From Candidatus Intestinimonas stercorigallinarum (lineage in GTDB: Bacteria; Bacillota; Clostridia; Oscillospirales; Oscillospiraceae): 17,197 nucleotides of DNA. Shown in pieces: positions 7,154 to 13,890 of this stretch. The notes beneath the pieces were generated by a model. The model ran no database searches. It had not been told where the DNA came from and worked only from the letters and a program-made list of their open reading frames with translations. Every line of letters starts with the position of its first letter. Positions within the stretch are counted from its first letter, which is position 1. The stretch lies in NCBI GenBank assembly GCA_019115345.1, contig DXDV01000102.1:1-17197 (forward strand), read 5' to 3'. The position numbers and the translations under genes are program-made.

Positions 7154-8564
7154 GGTGCCCCGGCTCCTCCTCTGCGCCCCGGCCAGCGGCGGGGGCAAGA
7201 CCACCGTCACCTGCGCCCTCCTCCAGGCCCTGGTGGACCGGGGGGCGGCCCCGGTGGCCTACAAGTGCGGCCCCGACTACATCGACCCCATGTTCCACAG
7301 CGAGGTCATCGGCGCCAAGAGCCGCAATCTGGACCTCTTCCTCATGGGGGAGGCCGCCGTCCGCCGGAGCCTGCTGGAGAACACCCCGGAGGGGTCCGCG
7401 GCGGTCATCGAGGGGGTCATGGGCTACTACGACGGCATCGCCATGTCCTCCCGGGCCAGCGCCTACGACCTGGCCCGGACCACGGGCACTCCGGCGGTGC
7501 TGGTGGCCGACGCCCGGGGCCGGGCCCTCACCGCCGCCGCCCTGGTGAAGGGTATGGCGGACTTCCGGCCCGACGCCAACATTCGTGGCGTTATCCTCAA
7601 CCGCTGCCCGCCCATGCTGTATGGCCGGTTGAAGGAGAGCATCGAGACGGAGACCGGCGTGAAGGTGTACGGCTGTCTCCCCGACCTGCCCGAGTGCGCC
7701 CTGGAGAGCCGCCACCTGGGGCTGGTCACCGCCGCCGAGGTGGGGGATCTGAGGCAGAAGCTCCACCGCGTGGCGGAGCAGGCGGAGCGGACCATCGACA
7801 TCGACGGCCTGCTGGCCCTGGCGGCGTCGGCCCCGGCGCTGGAGGCCCCGGAGCGGCCCGCCGCCCCCATTTCCGGGGAAAGGCCGGTCATCGCCCTGGC
7901 CCGGGACAAGGCCTTCTGCTTCTACTACGCCGACGGCCTCTCCGAGCTGGCGCGTCAGGGGGCCGAGCTGGCGGAGTTCTCTCCCCTGGAGGATGAGAAG
8001 CTGCCCGAGGGCTGCTCCGGGCTCTACCTGGGGGGCGGCTATCCGGAGGTCTACGCCGAGGAGCTGGCCCGGAACACCGCCCTGCTGGAGGAGATCCGCC
8101 GCAGGATTTCCCAGGGCCTGCCCACGGTGGCCGAGTGCGGCGGCTTCCTCTACCTGCAAAGCCGCCTCTCCGACGCCGGAGGAGGACAGGACTGGCCCAT
8201 GGCGGGGGTCTTTTCCGGCAAGGCCGCCAACACCGGCAGGCTGAGCCGGTTCGGCTACATCGAGATGACCGCCCGCGCCGACGGGCTGTTGTGCAGGGCG
8301 GGGGAGACCCTCCCCGCCCATGAGTTCCACTACTGGGACACCGCCGCGCCGGGGGGCGGTTTCCGGGCCCAAAAGCCCCTGAGCGATCGGGGCTGGGACT
8401 GCGCCTGGCATACGCCCACCCTGTACGCGGGCTTTCCCCATGTGCATTTCAGCGGCTGCCCCCAGGCCGCGCGGCGGTTCGTGGAGGCGTGCGCACGCTA
8501 TGAAAAGGGAGGAATCAGGTATGGACCTGCGGGAGATCGCGGCCGGGATCGGGCCGGTGGATGA
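7143..8564 (+). CDS. cbiA: Cobyrinate a,c-diamide synthase CbiA
   Basis: CbiA amidates the a and c acetate side chains of cobyrinate using ATP and glutamine. The 473-aa protein has an N-terminal ATP-binding domain with APASGGGKTT (residues 12-21) and KCGPDYIDPMFH. A class I glutaminase domain follows, with the nucleophile C332 in VAECGGFLYLQ, FHYWD, and a likely catalytic H435 in HVHFSG. Family similarity fades near ARRFVEACARYEKGG. The last 15 or so residues (IRYGPAGDRGRDRAGG) come from sequence that also holds the ribosome site and first codons of cobT, giving a 44-base overlap and a tail with no expected function. ATG 7143 lies within the end of cbiET. Confidence 0.95.
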   Translation: MTRKVPRLLLCAPASGGGKTTVTCALLQALVDRGAAPVAYKCGPDYIDPMFHSEVIGAKSRNLDLFLMGEAAVRRSLLENTPEGSAAVIEGVMGYYDGIAMSSRASAYDLARTTGTPAVLVADARGRALTAAALVKGMADFRPDANIRGVILNRCPPMLYGRLKESIETETGVKVYGCLPDLPECALESRHLGLVTAAEVGDLRQKLHRVAEQAERTIDIDGLLALAASAPALEAPERPAAPISGERPVIALARDKAFCFYYADGLSELARQGAELAEFSPLEDEKLPEGCSGLYLGGGYPEVYAEELARNTALLEEIRRRISQGLPTVAECGGFLYLQSRLSDAGGGQDWPMAGVFSGKAANTGRLSRFGYIEMTARADGLLCRAGETLPAHEFHYWDTAAPGGGFRAQKPLSDRGWDCAWHTPTLYAGFPHVHFSGCPQAARRFVEACARYEKGGIRYGPAGDRGRDRAGG

Positions 8565-9579
8565 GAGGGCCATGGCGGAGGCCCAGCGGCGCTGGGACTC
8601 CATCGCCCATCCGCTGAACAGCCTGGGCATGCTGGAGCGGGACATCATCCGCATCGCCGGCATCACCGGGAGCGCCGATGTGGACTTGTCGAAAAAGGCG
8701 GTGGTGGTCATGTGCGCCGACAACGGCGTGGTGGCCGAGGGGGTCACCCAGACCGGCCAGGAGGTCACCGCCATCGTCACCGAGAACATGTCCAAGGGGG
8801 ACACCTCGGTCTGCCGCATGGCCCGGGTGGCCGGGGCGGAGGTCGTCCCCGTGGACATCGGGGTGGCCCGGCCGGTGACGGGGGAGAAGATCCGCCAGCG
8901 CTGCGTCCGCCGGGGCACCGCCAACATGACGAAGGGCCCCGCCATGACCCGGGCGGAGGCCGAGCGGGCCGTCCTCACCGGCGTGGAGCTGGTGGGGGAG
9001 CTGAAGGAGCGGGGGGTCCGCCTCCTGGCCACCGGCGAGATGGGCATCGGCAACACCACCACCTCCAGCGCCATCGTGTCGGTGCTGCTGGGGAAGGACC
9101 CGGCGGAGGTCACCGGCCGGGGGGCGGGGCTCACCTCTCAGGGCCTGGAGCGGAAGGTCCGGGCCATCGAGACCGCCATCGCGGTGAACCGCCCCGACCC
9201 CGCCGACGGCCTGGACGTCCTCTATAAGGTGGGCGGCCTGGACATCGCCGGTCTGGCCGGCGTCTTCCTGGGAGGCGCCTACTACCGCATCCCCGTGCTG
9301 GTGGACGGCTTCATCTCCTCCGCCGCCGCCCTGACCGCCGCGGCCATCTGCCCGGCGGCCAAGGACTACATGCTGGCCAGCCACGCCTCCAACGAGCCCG
9401 CCGGGCGCATGGTGCTGGAGGCCCTGGGCCTCACCCCCTTCCTTTACGCCGGCATGTGCCTGGGGGAGGGTACCGGCGCGGTGGCCGTCATGCCCCTGCT
9501 GGAGATGGGGGCGGCGGTCTACCGGGAGATGTGTACCTTCGAGGCCACCGACATCGAGGCCTACGAGCACCTTACTTAA
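8521..9579 (+). CDS. cobT: Nicotinate-nucleotide:dimethylbenzimidazole phosphoribosyltransferase CobT
   Basis: CobT activates the lower-ligand base by moving phosphoribose from nicotinate mononucleotide, giving an alpha-ribazole 5'-phosphate. The 352-aa length is typical. Recognisable blocks are AHPLNSLGMLE near the N-terminus, CADNGVVAEGVTQTGQEVT, GEMGIGNTTTSSA, and CLGEGTGAV, where E316 fits the catalytic glutamate known as E317 in Salmonella. ATG 8521 has GGGAGG at 8507-8512, eight bases upstream. An upstream in-frame extension to 8440 is only cbiA sequence read in another frame. The gene overlaps the cbiA tail by 44 bases. No base-synthesis gene is nearby, so the base used is unknown. Confidence 0.95.
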   Translation: MDLREIAAGIGPVDERAMAEAQRRWDSIAHPLNSLGMLERDIIRIAGITGSADVDLSKKAVVVMCADNGVVAEGVTQTGQEVTAIVTENMSKGDTSVCRMARVAGAEVVPVDIGVARPVTGEKIRQRCVRRGTANMTKGPAMTRAEAERAVLTGVELVGELKERGVRLLATGEMGIGNTTTSSAIVSVLLGKDPAEVTGRGAGLTSQGLERKVRAIETAIAVNRPDPADGLDVLYKVGGLDIAGLAGVFLGGAYYRIPVLVDGFISSAAALTAAAICPAAKDYMLASHASNEPAGRMVLEALGLTPFLYAGMCLGEGTGAVAVMPLLEMGAAVYREMCTFEATDIEAYEHLT

Positions 9580-9602
9580 ATGACAAAAAGGGAGGACGCC
9601 CC

Positions 9603-10118
9603 ATGCTGATCCTGGTCTCCGGCGGCTCCGCCAGCGGAAAATCCAAATACGCCGAGGACCTGGCGGCGCGGACGCCGCCGGGAGAGCGGATCTACGTGGC
9701 CACCATGCGGGTGTGGGATGAGGAGAGCCGCCGCCGGGTGGAGCGCCACCGGGCCATGCGGGCGGGGAAGGGCTTCCGCACCGAGGAGCGGCCCGTCCAT
9801 CTCGACCACATGCCGGTGCCCGCCGGGTCGGTGGTGCTGCTGGAGGACCTCTCCAACCTGACCGCCAACGAGTGGTTCGGCCCCGAGGGCCCGGAGGGGG
9901 CCGAGGCGCGGGTCCTCTCCGGCGTCCGGAGGCTGAAGGAGGCCGCCGCCTGCACGGTGGTGGTCACCAACGAGCTCTTCTCCGACGGGGTCGCCTATGA
10001 CAAAGAGACGGCGGACTACCTCGCCGCCCTGGCCCGGCTCAACGCGGCCGTGGCGGCGGAGGCCGACCGGGTCTACGAGGTGGTCTGCGGCATCCCGGTG
10101 TGCTGGAAGGGGGCGTGA
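9603..10118 (+). CDS. cobU: Adenosylcobinamide kinase / adenosylcobinamide-phosphate guanylyltransferase CobU
   Basis: CobU phosphorylates adenosylcobinamide and transfers GMP to make adenosylcobinamide-GDP. The 171-aa protein has a complete Walker A motif GGSASGKS (residues 7-14), YVATM, and the segment WDEESRRRVERHRAMR. There H49 is the likely guanylylated histidine (H46 in Salmonella). TNE at 122-124 aligns with the family's TNEVG block, but the following VGxGIVP is replaced by LFSDGVAYD, which is unusual. A short CobU-like protein two genes on keeps that block. ATG 9603 has AGGGAGG at 9589-9595. The gene starts 23 bases after cobT. Confidence 0.9.
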   Translation: MLILVSGGSASGKSKYAEDLAARTPPGERIYVATMRVWDEESRRRVERHRAMRAGKGFRTEERPVHLDHMPVPAGSVVLLEDLSNLTANEWFGPEGPEGAEARVLSGVRRLKEAAACTVVVTNELFSDGVAYDKETADYLAALARLNAAVAAEADRVYEVVCGIPVCWKGA

Positions 10119-10123
10119 GGGAG

Positions 10124-10894
10124 ATGCTGCGTTCGCTGTGTATCGCCGTGGCCATGTACTCCAAGCTCCCCGTCCCCAGGGTGGACTGGGACCAGAAGAG
10201 CCTCTCCTGGGCCATGTGCTTTTTCCCGGTGGTGGGGGTGGTCATCTCTCTGCTGCTGGGCCTCTGGCTGGGGCTTTGCGCCTTCCTGGGCTTCGGGCCC
10301 TTTCTCCGGGGGGCGGGGGCCCTTCTCCTGCCCATCGCGGTGAGCGGGGCCATCCACCTGGACGGCTTCTGCGACACCTCCGACGCCCTGGGCTCCCACC
10401 AGAGCCGGGAAAAGAAGCTGGAGATTTTGAAGGACTCCCACACCGGGGCCTTCGCCATCATCTGCTGCACCCTCTACCTCATCTGCTTCTTCGCCCTCTG
10501 GTGTGAGGTACAGCCGGCGGGGCGGACCCTGTGGGTGCTCTCCCTGGGGCCGGTCCTCTCCCGGAGCCTCTCCGGGCTGGCCGCCGTGAGCTGGCCAAAC
10601 GCCCGGGGGAGCGGCCTGCTGGCCACCTTTATCCAGCCCATGGACGCCGTGAAGGCCCGTGGGGCGCTGCTGGGGTGGACGGCGGCGGCGGCGGCCGCCA
10701 TGGTCGCCCTGGACCCGGTCACCGGCGGCGCCGCCGCGGCGGGGGCGGGGCTCTCCTTCCTTTACTACTACGTTATGTCCCGCCGGCAGTTCGGCGGCAT
10801 CACCGGCGACCTGGCGGGCTTCTTCCTCCAGGTCTGCGAGTGCGCCATGGTCCTCTCGGTGGTCCTGGCGCAGCGACTGGAGGCATTGCTATGA
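10124..10894 (+). CDS. cobS: Adenosylcobinamide-GDP ribazoletransferase (cobalamin synthase) CobS
   Basis: CobS joins adenosylcobinamide-GDP to alpha-ribazole (or its phosphate) at the membrane, completing the nucleotide loop. The 256-aa protein is strongly hydrophobic, with several membrane spans (about 30-55, 60-78, 110-128, and later ones). It carries the family motif HLDGFCDTSDALG (residues 78-90), whose acidic residues are thought to bind magnesium, followed by REKKLEILKDSHTGAFA. I chose ATG 10124 because MLRSLCIAVAMYSKLPVP matches the usual N-terminus and GGAAGGGGG lies at 10105-10113. GTG codons at 10100 and 10115 are possible but add nothing recognised. The stop overlaps the next ATG (ATGA). 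Confidence 0.93.
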   Translation: MLRSLCIAVAMYSKLPVPRVDWDQKSLSWAMCFFPVVGVVISLLLGLWLGLCAFLGFGPFLRGAGALLLPIAVSGAIHLDGFCDTSDALGSHQSREKKLEILKDSHTGAFAIICCTLYLICFFALWCEVQPAGRTLWVLSLGPVLSRSLSGLAAVSWPNARGSGLLATFIQPMDAVKARGALLGWTAAAAAAMVALDPVTGGAAAAGAGLSFLYYYVMSRRQFGGITGDLAGFFLQVCECAMVLSVVLAQRLEALL

Positions 10895-11259
10895 TCCTGC
10901 TCATCGGCGGGACCGGCCAGGGAAAGCTGGCCTACGCCCTGGAAAAGACCGGCTGCGGCCCGGAGGCCGTGGCCCATGACCCTGTATCGGCCCGGACCAG
11001 GCCCATCTTCGACGGCCTGGCGGACTGGGTGCGCGCCCACCCCGGCGAGGGGCTGGGCGACCTGCTGGAGGCCAACCCCAACGTGGTCATCCTCTGCGAC
11101 GAGGTGGGCTGCGGCGTGGTGCCGGTGGACCCGGCGGAGCGGGCCTGGCGGGAAGAGGTGGGGCGGCTGTGCTGCGCCCTGGCCCAAAAGGCGGAGCGGG
11201 TGGAGCGGATCTTCTGCGGACTGAGCATGGTACTCAAGGGGGAAGGGACATGGAAGTGA
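10891..11259 (+). CDS. Short CobU-like protein, 122 aa
   Basis: This is a truncated or compact relative of CobU. It starts ILLIGGTGQGKLAYAL, a Walker A-like loop (residues 6-13) in which the Ser/Thr after Lys12 is replaced by Leu. The middle of CobU is missing, including the YIAT strand and the segment with the guanylylated histidine. The C-terminal CobU block is well kept: VILCDEVGCGVVP (66-78), then WREEVGRLCCALAQKAERVERIFCGLSMVLK. The canonical cobU upstream has lost exactly that block, so the two may complement each other, but this is inference. It may be a regulatory or partner subunit, or a decaying paralogue. It overlaps cobS by four bases and cobC by ten, showing co-translation. Confidence 0.75.
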   Translation: MILLIGGTGQGKLAYALEKTGCGPEAVAHDPVSARTRPIFDGLADWVRAHPGEGLGDLLEANPNVVILCDEVGCGVVPVDPAERAWREEVGRLCCALAQKAERVERIFCGLSMVLKGEGTWK

Positions 11260-11834
11260 TTTTGGTGCGCCACGGCATCACCCAGGGGAATCTGGAAAAA
11301 CGGTTCGTGGGGCGGATGGACGTGCCCCTGGCCCCGGAGGGGGAGGCCATGGCCCGGGAGGCGGCCCCGCTGCTGCCGCCGGTGGAGCACCTCTATGTAA
11401 GCCCCATGCTCCGCTGCCGTCAGACGGCGGACCTGCTGTGGCCCGACGTGCCCCGGACCTATGTGGAGGACCTGCGGGAGACCGATTTCGGCATTTTTGA
11501 GGGGAAAAACCACGCCGAGCTCCGGGACGACCCCGCCTACCGGCGGTGGCTGGCCGGCGAGATGGTGGTGGGGGAGCCGGCGGAGGACTGCGCCCGGCGG
11601 GGCGTTCAGGCCCTGGCCTTTGTGGGCCGGGACGCCGCTGAGCACGGCTATGAGCACGTGGGGGTGGTGACCCACGGCGGGCTCATGATGGGCATGCTCA
11701 CCCTCTGCGGCCGCCCCGCCCGAGAGAGCTTTTACGACTGGTATCCCCAGAACTGCGGCGGCTACCGGGGGGAGCTCACCCTGGACCCCCTGGAGTACTA
11801 TGTCTCCGGCACGGTGGGGAGGACCAAGGCATGA
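11250..11834 (+). CDS. cobC: Alpha-ribazole phosphatase CobC-like (histidine phosphatase)
   Basis: This is a histidine phosphatase superfamily member of 194 aa. The catalytic VRHGITQGN (residues 6-14, phosphoacceptor H8), SPMLRCRQTA with R55/R57, LRETDFGIFEG with E77 as likely general acid, and VTHGG with H142 are all present, so it should be active. From its place between cobS and cbiB, it is inferred to remove the 5'-phosphate from adenosylcobalamin phosphate or alpha-ribazole phosphate. Sequence alone cannot exclude a phosphoglycerate-mutase-like substrate. ATG 11250 follows AAGGGGGAAGGG and overlaps the preceding gene. The stop overlaps the cbiB start (ATGA). Confidence 0.88.
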   Translation: MEVILVRHGITQGNLEKRFVGRMDVPLAPEGEAMAREAAPLLPPVEHLYVSPMLRCRQTADLLWPDVPRTYVEDLRETDFGIFEGKNHAELRDDPAYRRWLAGEMVVGEPAEDCARRGVQALAFVGRDAAEHGYEHVGVVTHGGLMMGMLTLCGRPARESFYDWYPQNCGGYRGELTLDPLEYYVSGTVGRTKA

Positions 11835-12805
11835 CCCTTACCTTGCGGCTCTTTGCCCTGCTTTTGGGCTTCTGCCTGGACCTCCTCCTGGGGGACCCCC
11901 ACTGGCTGCCCCATCCGGTGCGGGCCATGGGGGCCCTCATCGCCGGGCTGGAAAGGCCCCTCCGGGCGGTCTTTCCCAAGACCCCGAGGGGGGAGATCAT
12001 CGCCGGGGGCTTCCTGGTGGTCCTGACGGTGGGCGTCTCCACCGGCACGGCGGCGGCGCTGCTGTGGCTGTGCGGGCAGATCCACCCCTATCTGGCCTTT
12101 GCCGCCGAGACCCTGCTGTGCTATCAGCTCCTGGCCACCCGCGCCCTCCGGGACGAGAGCCTGAAGGTCTATCTGGCCCTCCGGGACGGCGCCCTGGACG
12201 ACGCCAGGAAGGCGGTCTCCATGATCGTGGGCCGGGACACCGACCGGCTGGATGAGACCGGGGTGGCCAAGGCGGCGGTGGAGACGGTGGCGGAGAACGC
12301 ATCCGACGGCGTCATCGCCCCCCTCCTCTTCCTGGCCGTGGGTGGCGTCCCCCTGGGGACGCTCTACAAAGCCGTCAACACCATGGACTCCATGGTGGGC
12401 TATAAGAACGACCGCTATCTCTACTTCGGCAGGGCGGCGGCCAGGCTGGACGACCTTATGAACTTCCTCCCCGCCCGGCTGTCGGGGGTGCTTTTGTGCC
12501 TGGCGGCCGGGCCCGCCGGCTTTGACGGGAAGCACGCCTGGCGGATCTTCCAGCGGGACCGGAAGAAGCACAAGAGCCCCAACTCCGCCCACACCGAGGC
12601 GGCGGCGGCGGGGGCGCTGCACGTGGAGCTGGCGGGGAGCAATTACTACTTCGGCAGGCTGGTGGAAAAGCCTTCCATCGGGGACCCCCTGCGCCCGGTG
12701 GAGCCGGCGGACATCCTGCGGTGCAACCGGCTCATGTACGCCGGAGCCTTCCTGGCCCTGGTGCTCTTCTGCGGGGTGCCCCTGACCCTGAGCCTGGCTC
12801 TGTGA
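11831..12805 (+). CDS. cbiB: Adenosylcobinamide-phosphate synthase CbiB
   Basis: CbiB, an integral membrane protein, joins adenosylcobyric acid to aminopropanol phosphate. The 324-aa protein starts with a hydrophobic helix and the family block LDLLLGDPHWLPHPVRAMG (residues 16-34). A second span follows at about 59-81. TVAENASDGVIAPLLF (153-167), NTMDSMVGYKNDRY (183-196) and SPNSAHTEAAAAGAL (249-263) are strongly conserved in the family. The C-terminus ends in another hydrophobic helix. ATG 11831 has GGGGAGGA at 11816-11823 and overlaps the cobC stop. It lies directly before cobD, which makes its presumed co-substrate. Confidence 0.95.
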   Translation: MTLTLRLFALLLGFCLDLLLGDPHWLPHPVRAMGALIAGLERPLRAVFPKTPRGEIIAGGFLVVLTVGVSTGTAAALLWLCGQIHPYLAFAAETLLCYQLLATRALRDESLKVYLALRDGALDDARKAVSMIVGRDTDRLDETGVAKAAVETVAENASDGVIAPLLFLAVGGVPLGTLYKAVNTMDSMVGYKNDRYLYFGRAAARLDDLMNFLPARLSGVLLCLAAGPAGFDGKHAWRIFQRDRKKHKSPNSAHTEAAAAGALHVELAGSNYYFGRLVEKPSIGDPLRPVEPADILRCNRLMYAGAFLALVLFCGVPLTLSLAL

Positions 12806-12831
12806 GGGGCCCGGAAAAGGAGGACGACCAT

Positions 12832-13890
12832 TTGAAGGAATATACCCACGGCGGCGACCTGACGGGCGCCCGGGCGGTGTGGAAGGGAGAGGTGCTGGAC
12901 TTCTCCGCCAACCTCAACCCCCTGGGCATGCCGGAGCCGGTGCGGCGGGCGGCGGAGGAGGCGGTGGGAGAGGCCGTCCACTACCCCGACCCCCTGTGCC
13001 GGGACCTCCGGGCCGCCATCGCCCGGCGGGACGGGGTGGAGCCGGAGCAGGTCCTCTGCGGCAGCGGCGCCGCCGACCTCATCTTCCGCCTGGCCTTTTC
13101 CCAGCGCCCCCGGCGGGCGCTGGTCACCGCCCCCACCTTTTCCGAGTACCAGGACGCCGTGCAGGCCGCCGGCGGGGAGATGGCCTACCACCGCCTGACG
13201 CCGGAGAACGACTTTGACCTCACCCCGGCCGTGCTGGACGATTTGGACGAGGGGGTGGACATGGCCTTCTTCTGCACCCCCAACAACCCCACCGGCCGGC
13301 TCATCGCGCCGGCGCTCCTGGACCGCATCCTGGTCCGGTGCCGGGAGAAGGGCATCCGGCTGGTGGTGGACGAGTGTTTTCTCTCCCTGTCAGACCCGGG
13401 CGAGCAGATGAGTCTGGCGGAAGAGCTTGAACATTTCCCGAATCTGGTCCTCCTCCGGGCCTTCACCAAGAGCTACGCCCTGCCGGGGCTGCGGCTGGGC
13501 TACTGCCTGAGCGCCGACGCCGCGCTGCTGGACCGGCTCTCCCGGTGTGCCCAGCCCTGGAGCGTCTCCGGTCCCGCCCAGGCGGCGGGGCTGGCCGCCC
13601 TGGCCCAGCCGGAGCACCCCGCCGCGGCCCGGCGGCTCATCGCCGAAGAGCGGGCCTGGCTTGCCGGGCAGCTCCAGGCCCTGGGCCTGAGGACCTTCCC
13701 CAGCCAGGCAAACTACATCCTCTTCCGGGCCCCCGGGGCGGCCGATTTGAAGGAGCGGCTGCTGGAGCGGGGAGTGCTCATCCGCGCCTGCGCCAGCTAC
13801 GTGGGCCTGGGGAGCGATTATTACCGGGTGGCCGTCCGGCCCCGCCGGGAGAACGAAGGGCTCATCGGAGCCATGAAGGAGGTGCTGTAA
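12832..13890 (+). CDS. cobD: L-threonine-O-3-phosphate decarboxylase CobD (PLP enzyme)
   Basis: CobD decarboxylates threonine phosphate to (R)-1-amino-2-propanol phosphate for CbiB. It has the fold of histidinol-phosphate aminotransferases. The 352-aa protein shows DFSANLNPLG (residues 23-32), CGSGAADLIFRLA, FCTPNNPTGR, and the PLP-lysine segment FTKSYALPGLRLGY with K213 (near K216 of Salmonella CobD). HisC is the main alternative, but the N-terminal HGGDL and the operon context favour CobD. The start is TTG 12832, with a very strong AAAAGGAGG at 12815-12823, eight bases upstream. The open frame back to 12721 lies inside cbiB. TAA (13888-13890) directly abuts the GTG of cbiP. Confidence 0.92.
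   Translation: MKEYTHGGDLTGARAVWKGEVLDFSANLNPLGMPEPVRRAAEEAVGEAVHYPDPLCRDLRAAIARRDGVEPEQVLCGSGAADLIFRLAFSQRPRRALVTAPTFSEYQDAVQAAGGEMAYHRLTPENDFDLTPAVLDDLDEGVDMAFFCTPNNPTGRLIAPALLDRILVRCREKGIRLVVDECFLSLSDPGEQMSLAEELEHFPNLVLLRAFTKSYALPGLRLGYCLSADAALLDRLSRCAQPWSVSGPAQAAGLAALAQPEHPAAARRLIAEERAWLAGQLQALGLRTFPSQANYILFRAPGAADLKERLLERGVLIRACASYVGLGSDYYRVAVRPRRENEGLIGAMKEVL

Noticed and set aside
5126..7210. Long minus-strand open frame (694 codons) opposite cbiJ and cbiET
   Set aside because: It is a GC-rich shadow. The plus strand carries clear CbiJ and CbiET motifs throughout, and the minus-strand translation is low-complexity with no family motif.
7122..9134. Long minus-strand open frame (670 codons) opposite cbiA and cobT
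   Set aside because: Same effect of high third-position GC. The real genes on the plus strand have catalytic motifs across the whole stretch.
12832..13890. Histidinol-phosphate aminotransferase (hisC) instead of cobD
   Set aside because: The fold is shared, but the N-terminal HGGDL block, the length and the position between cbiB and cbiP all favour CobD.
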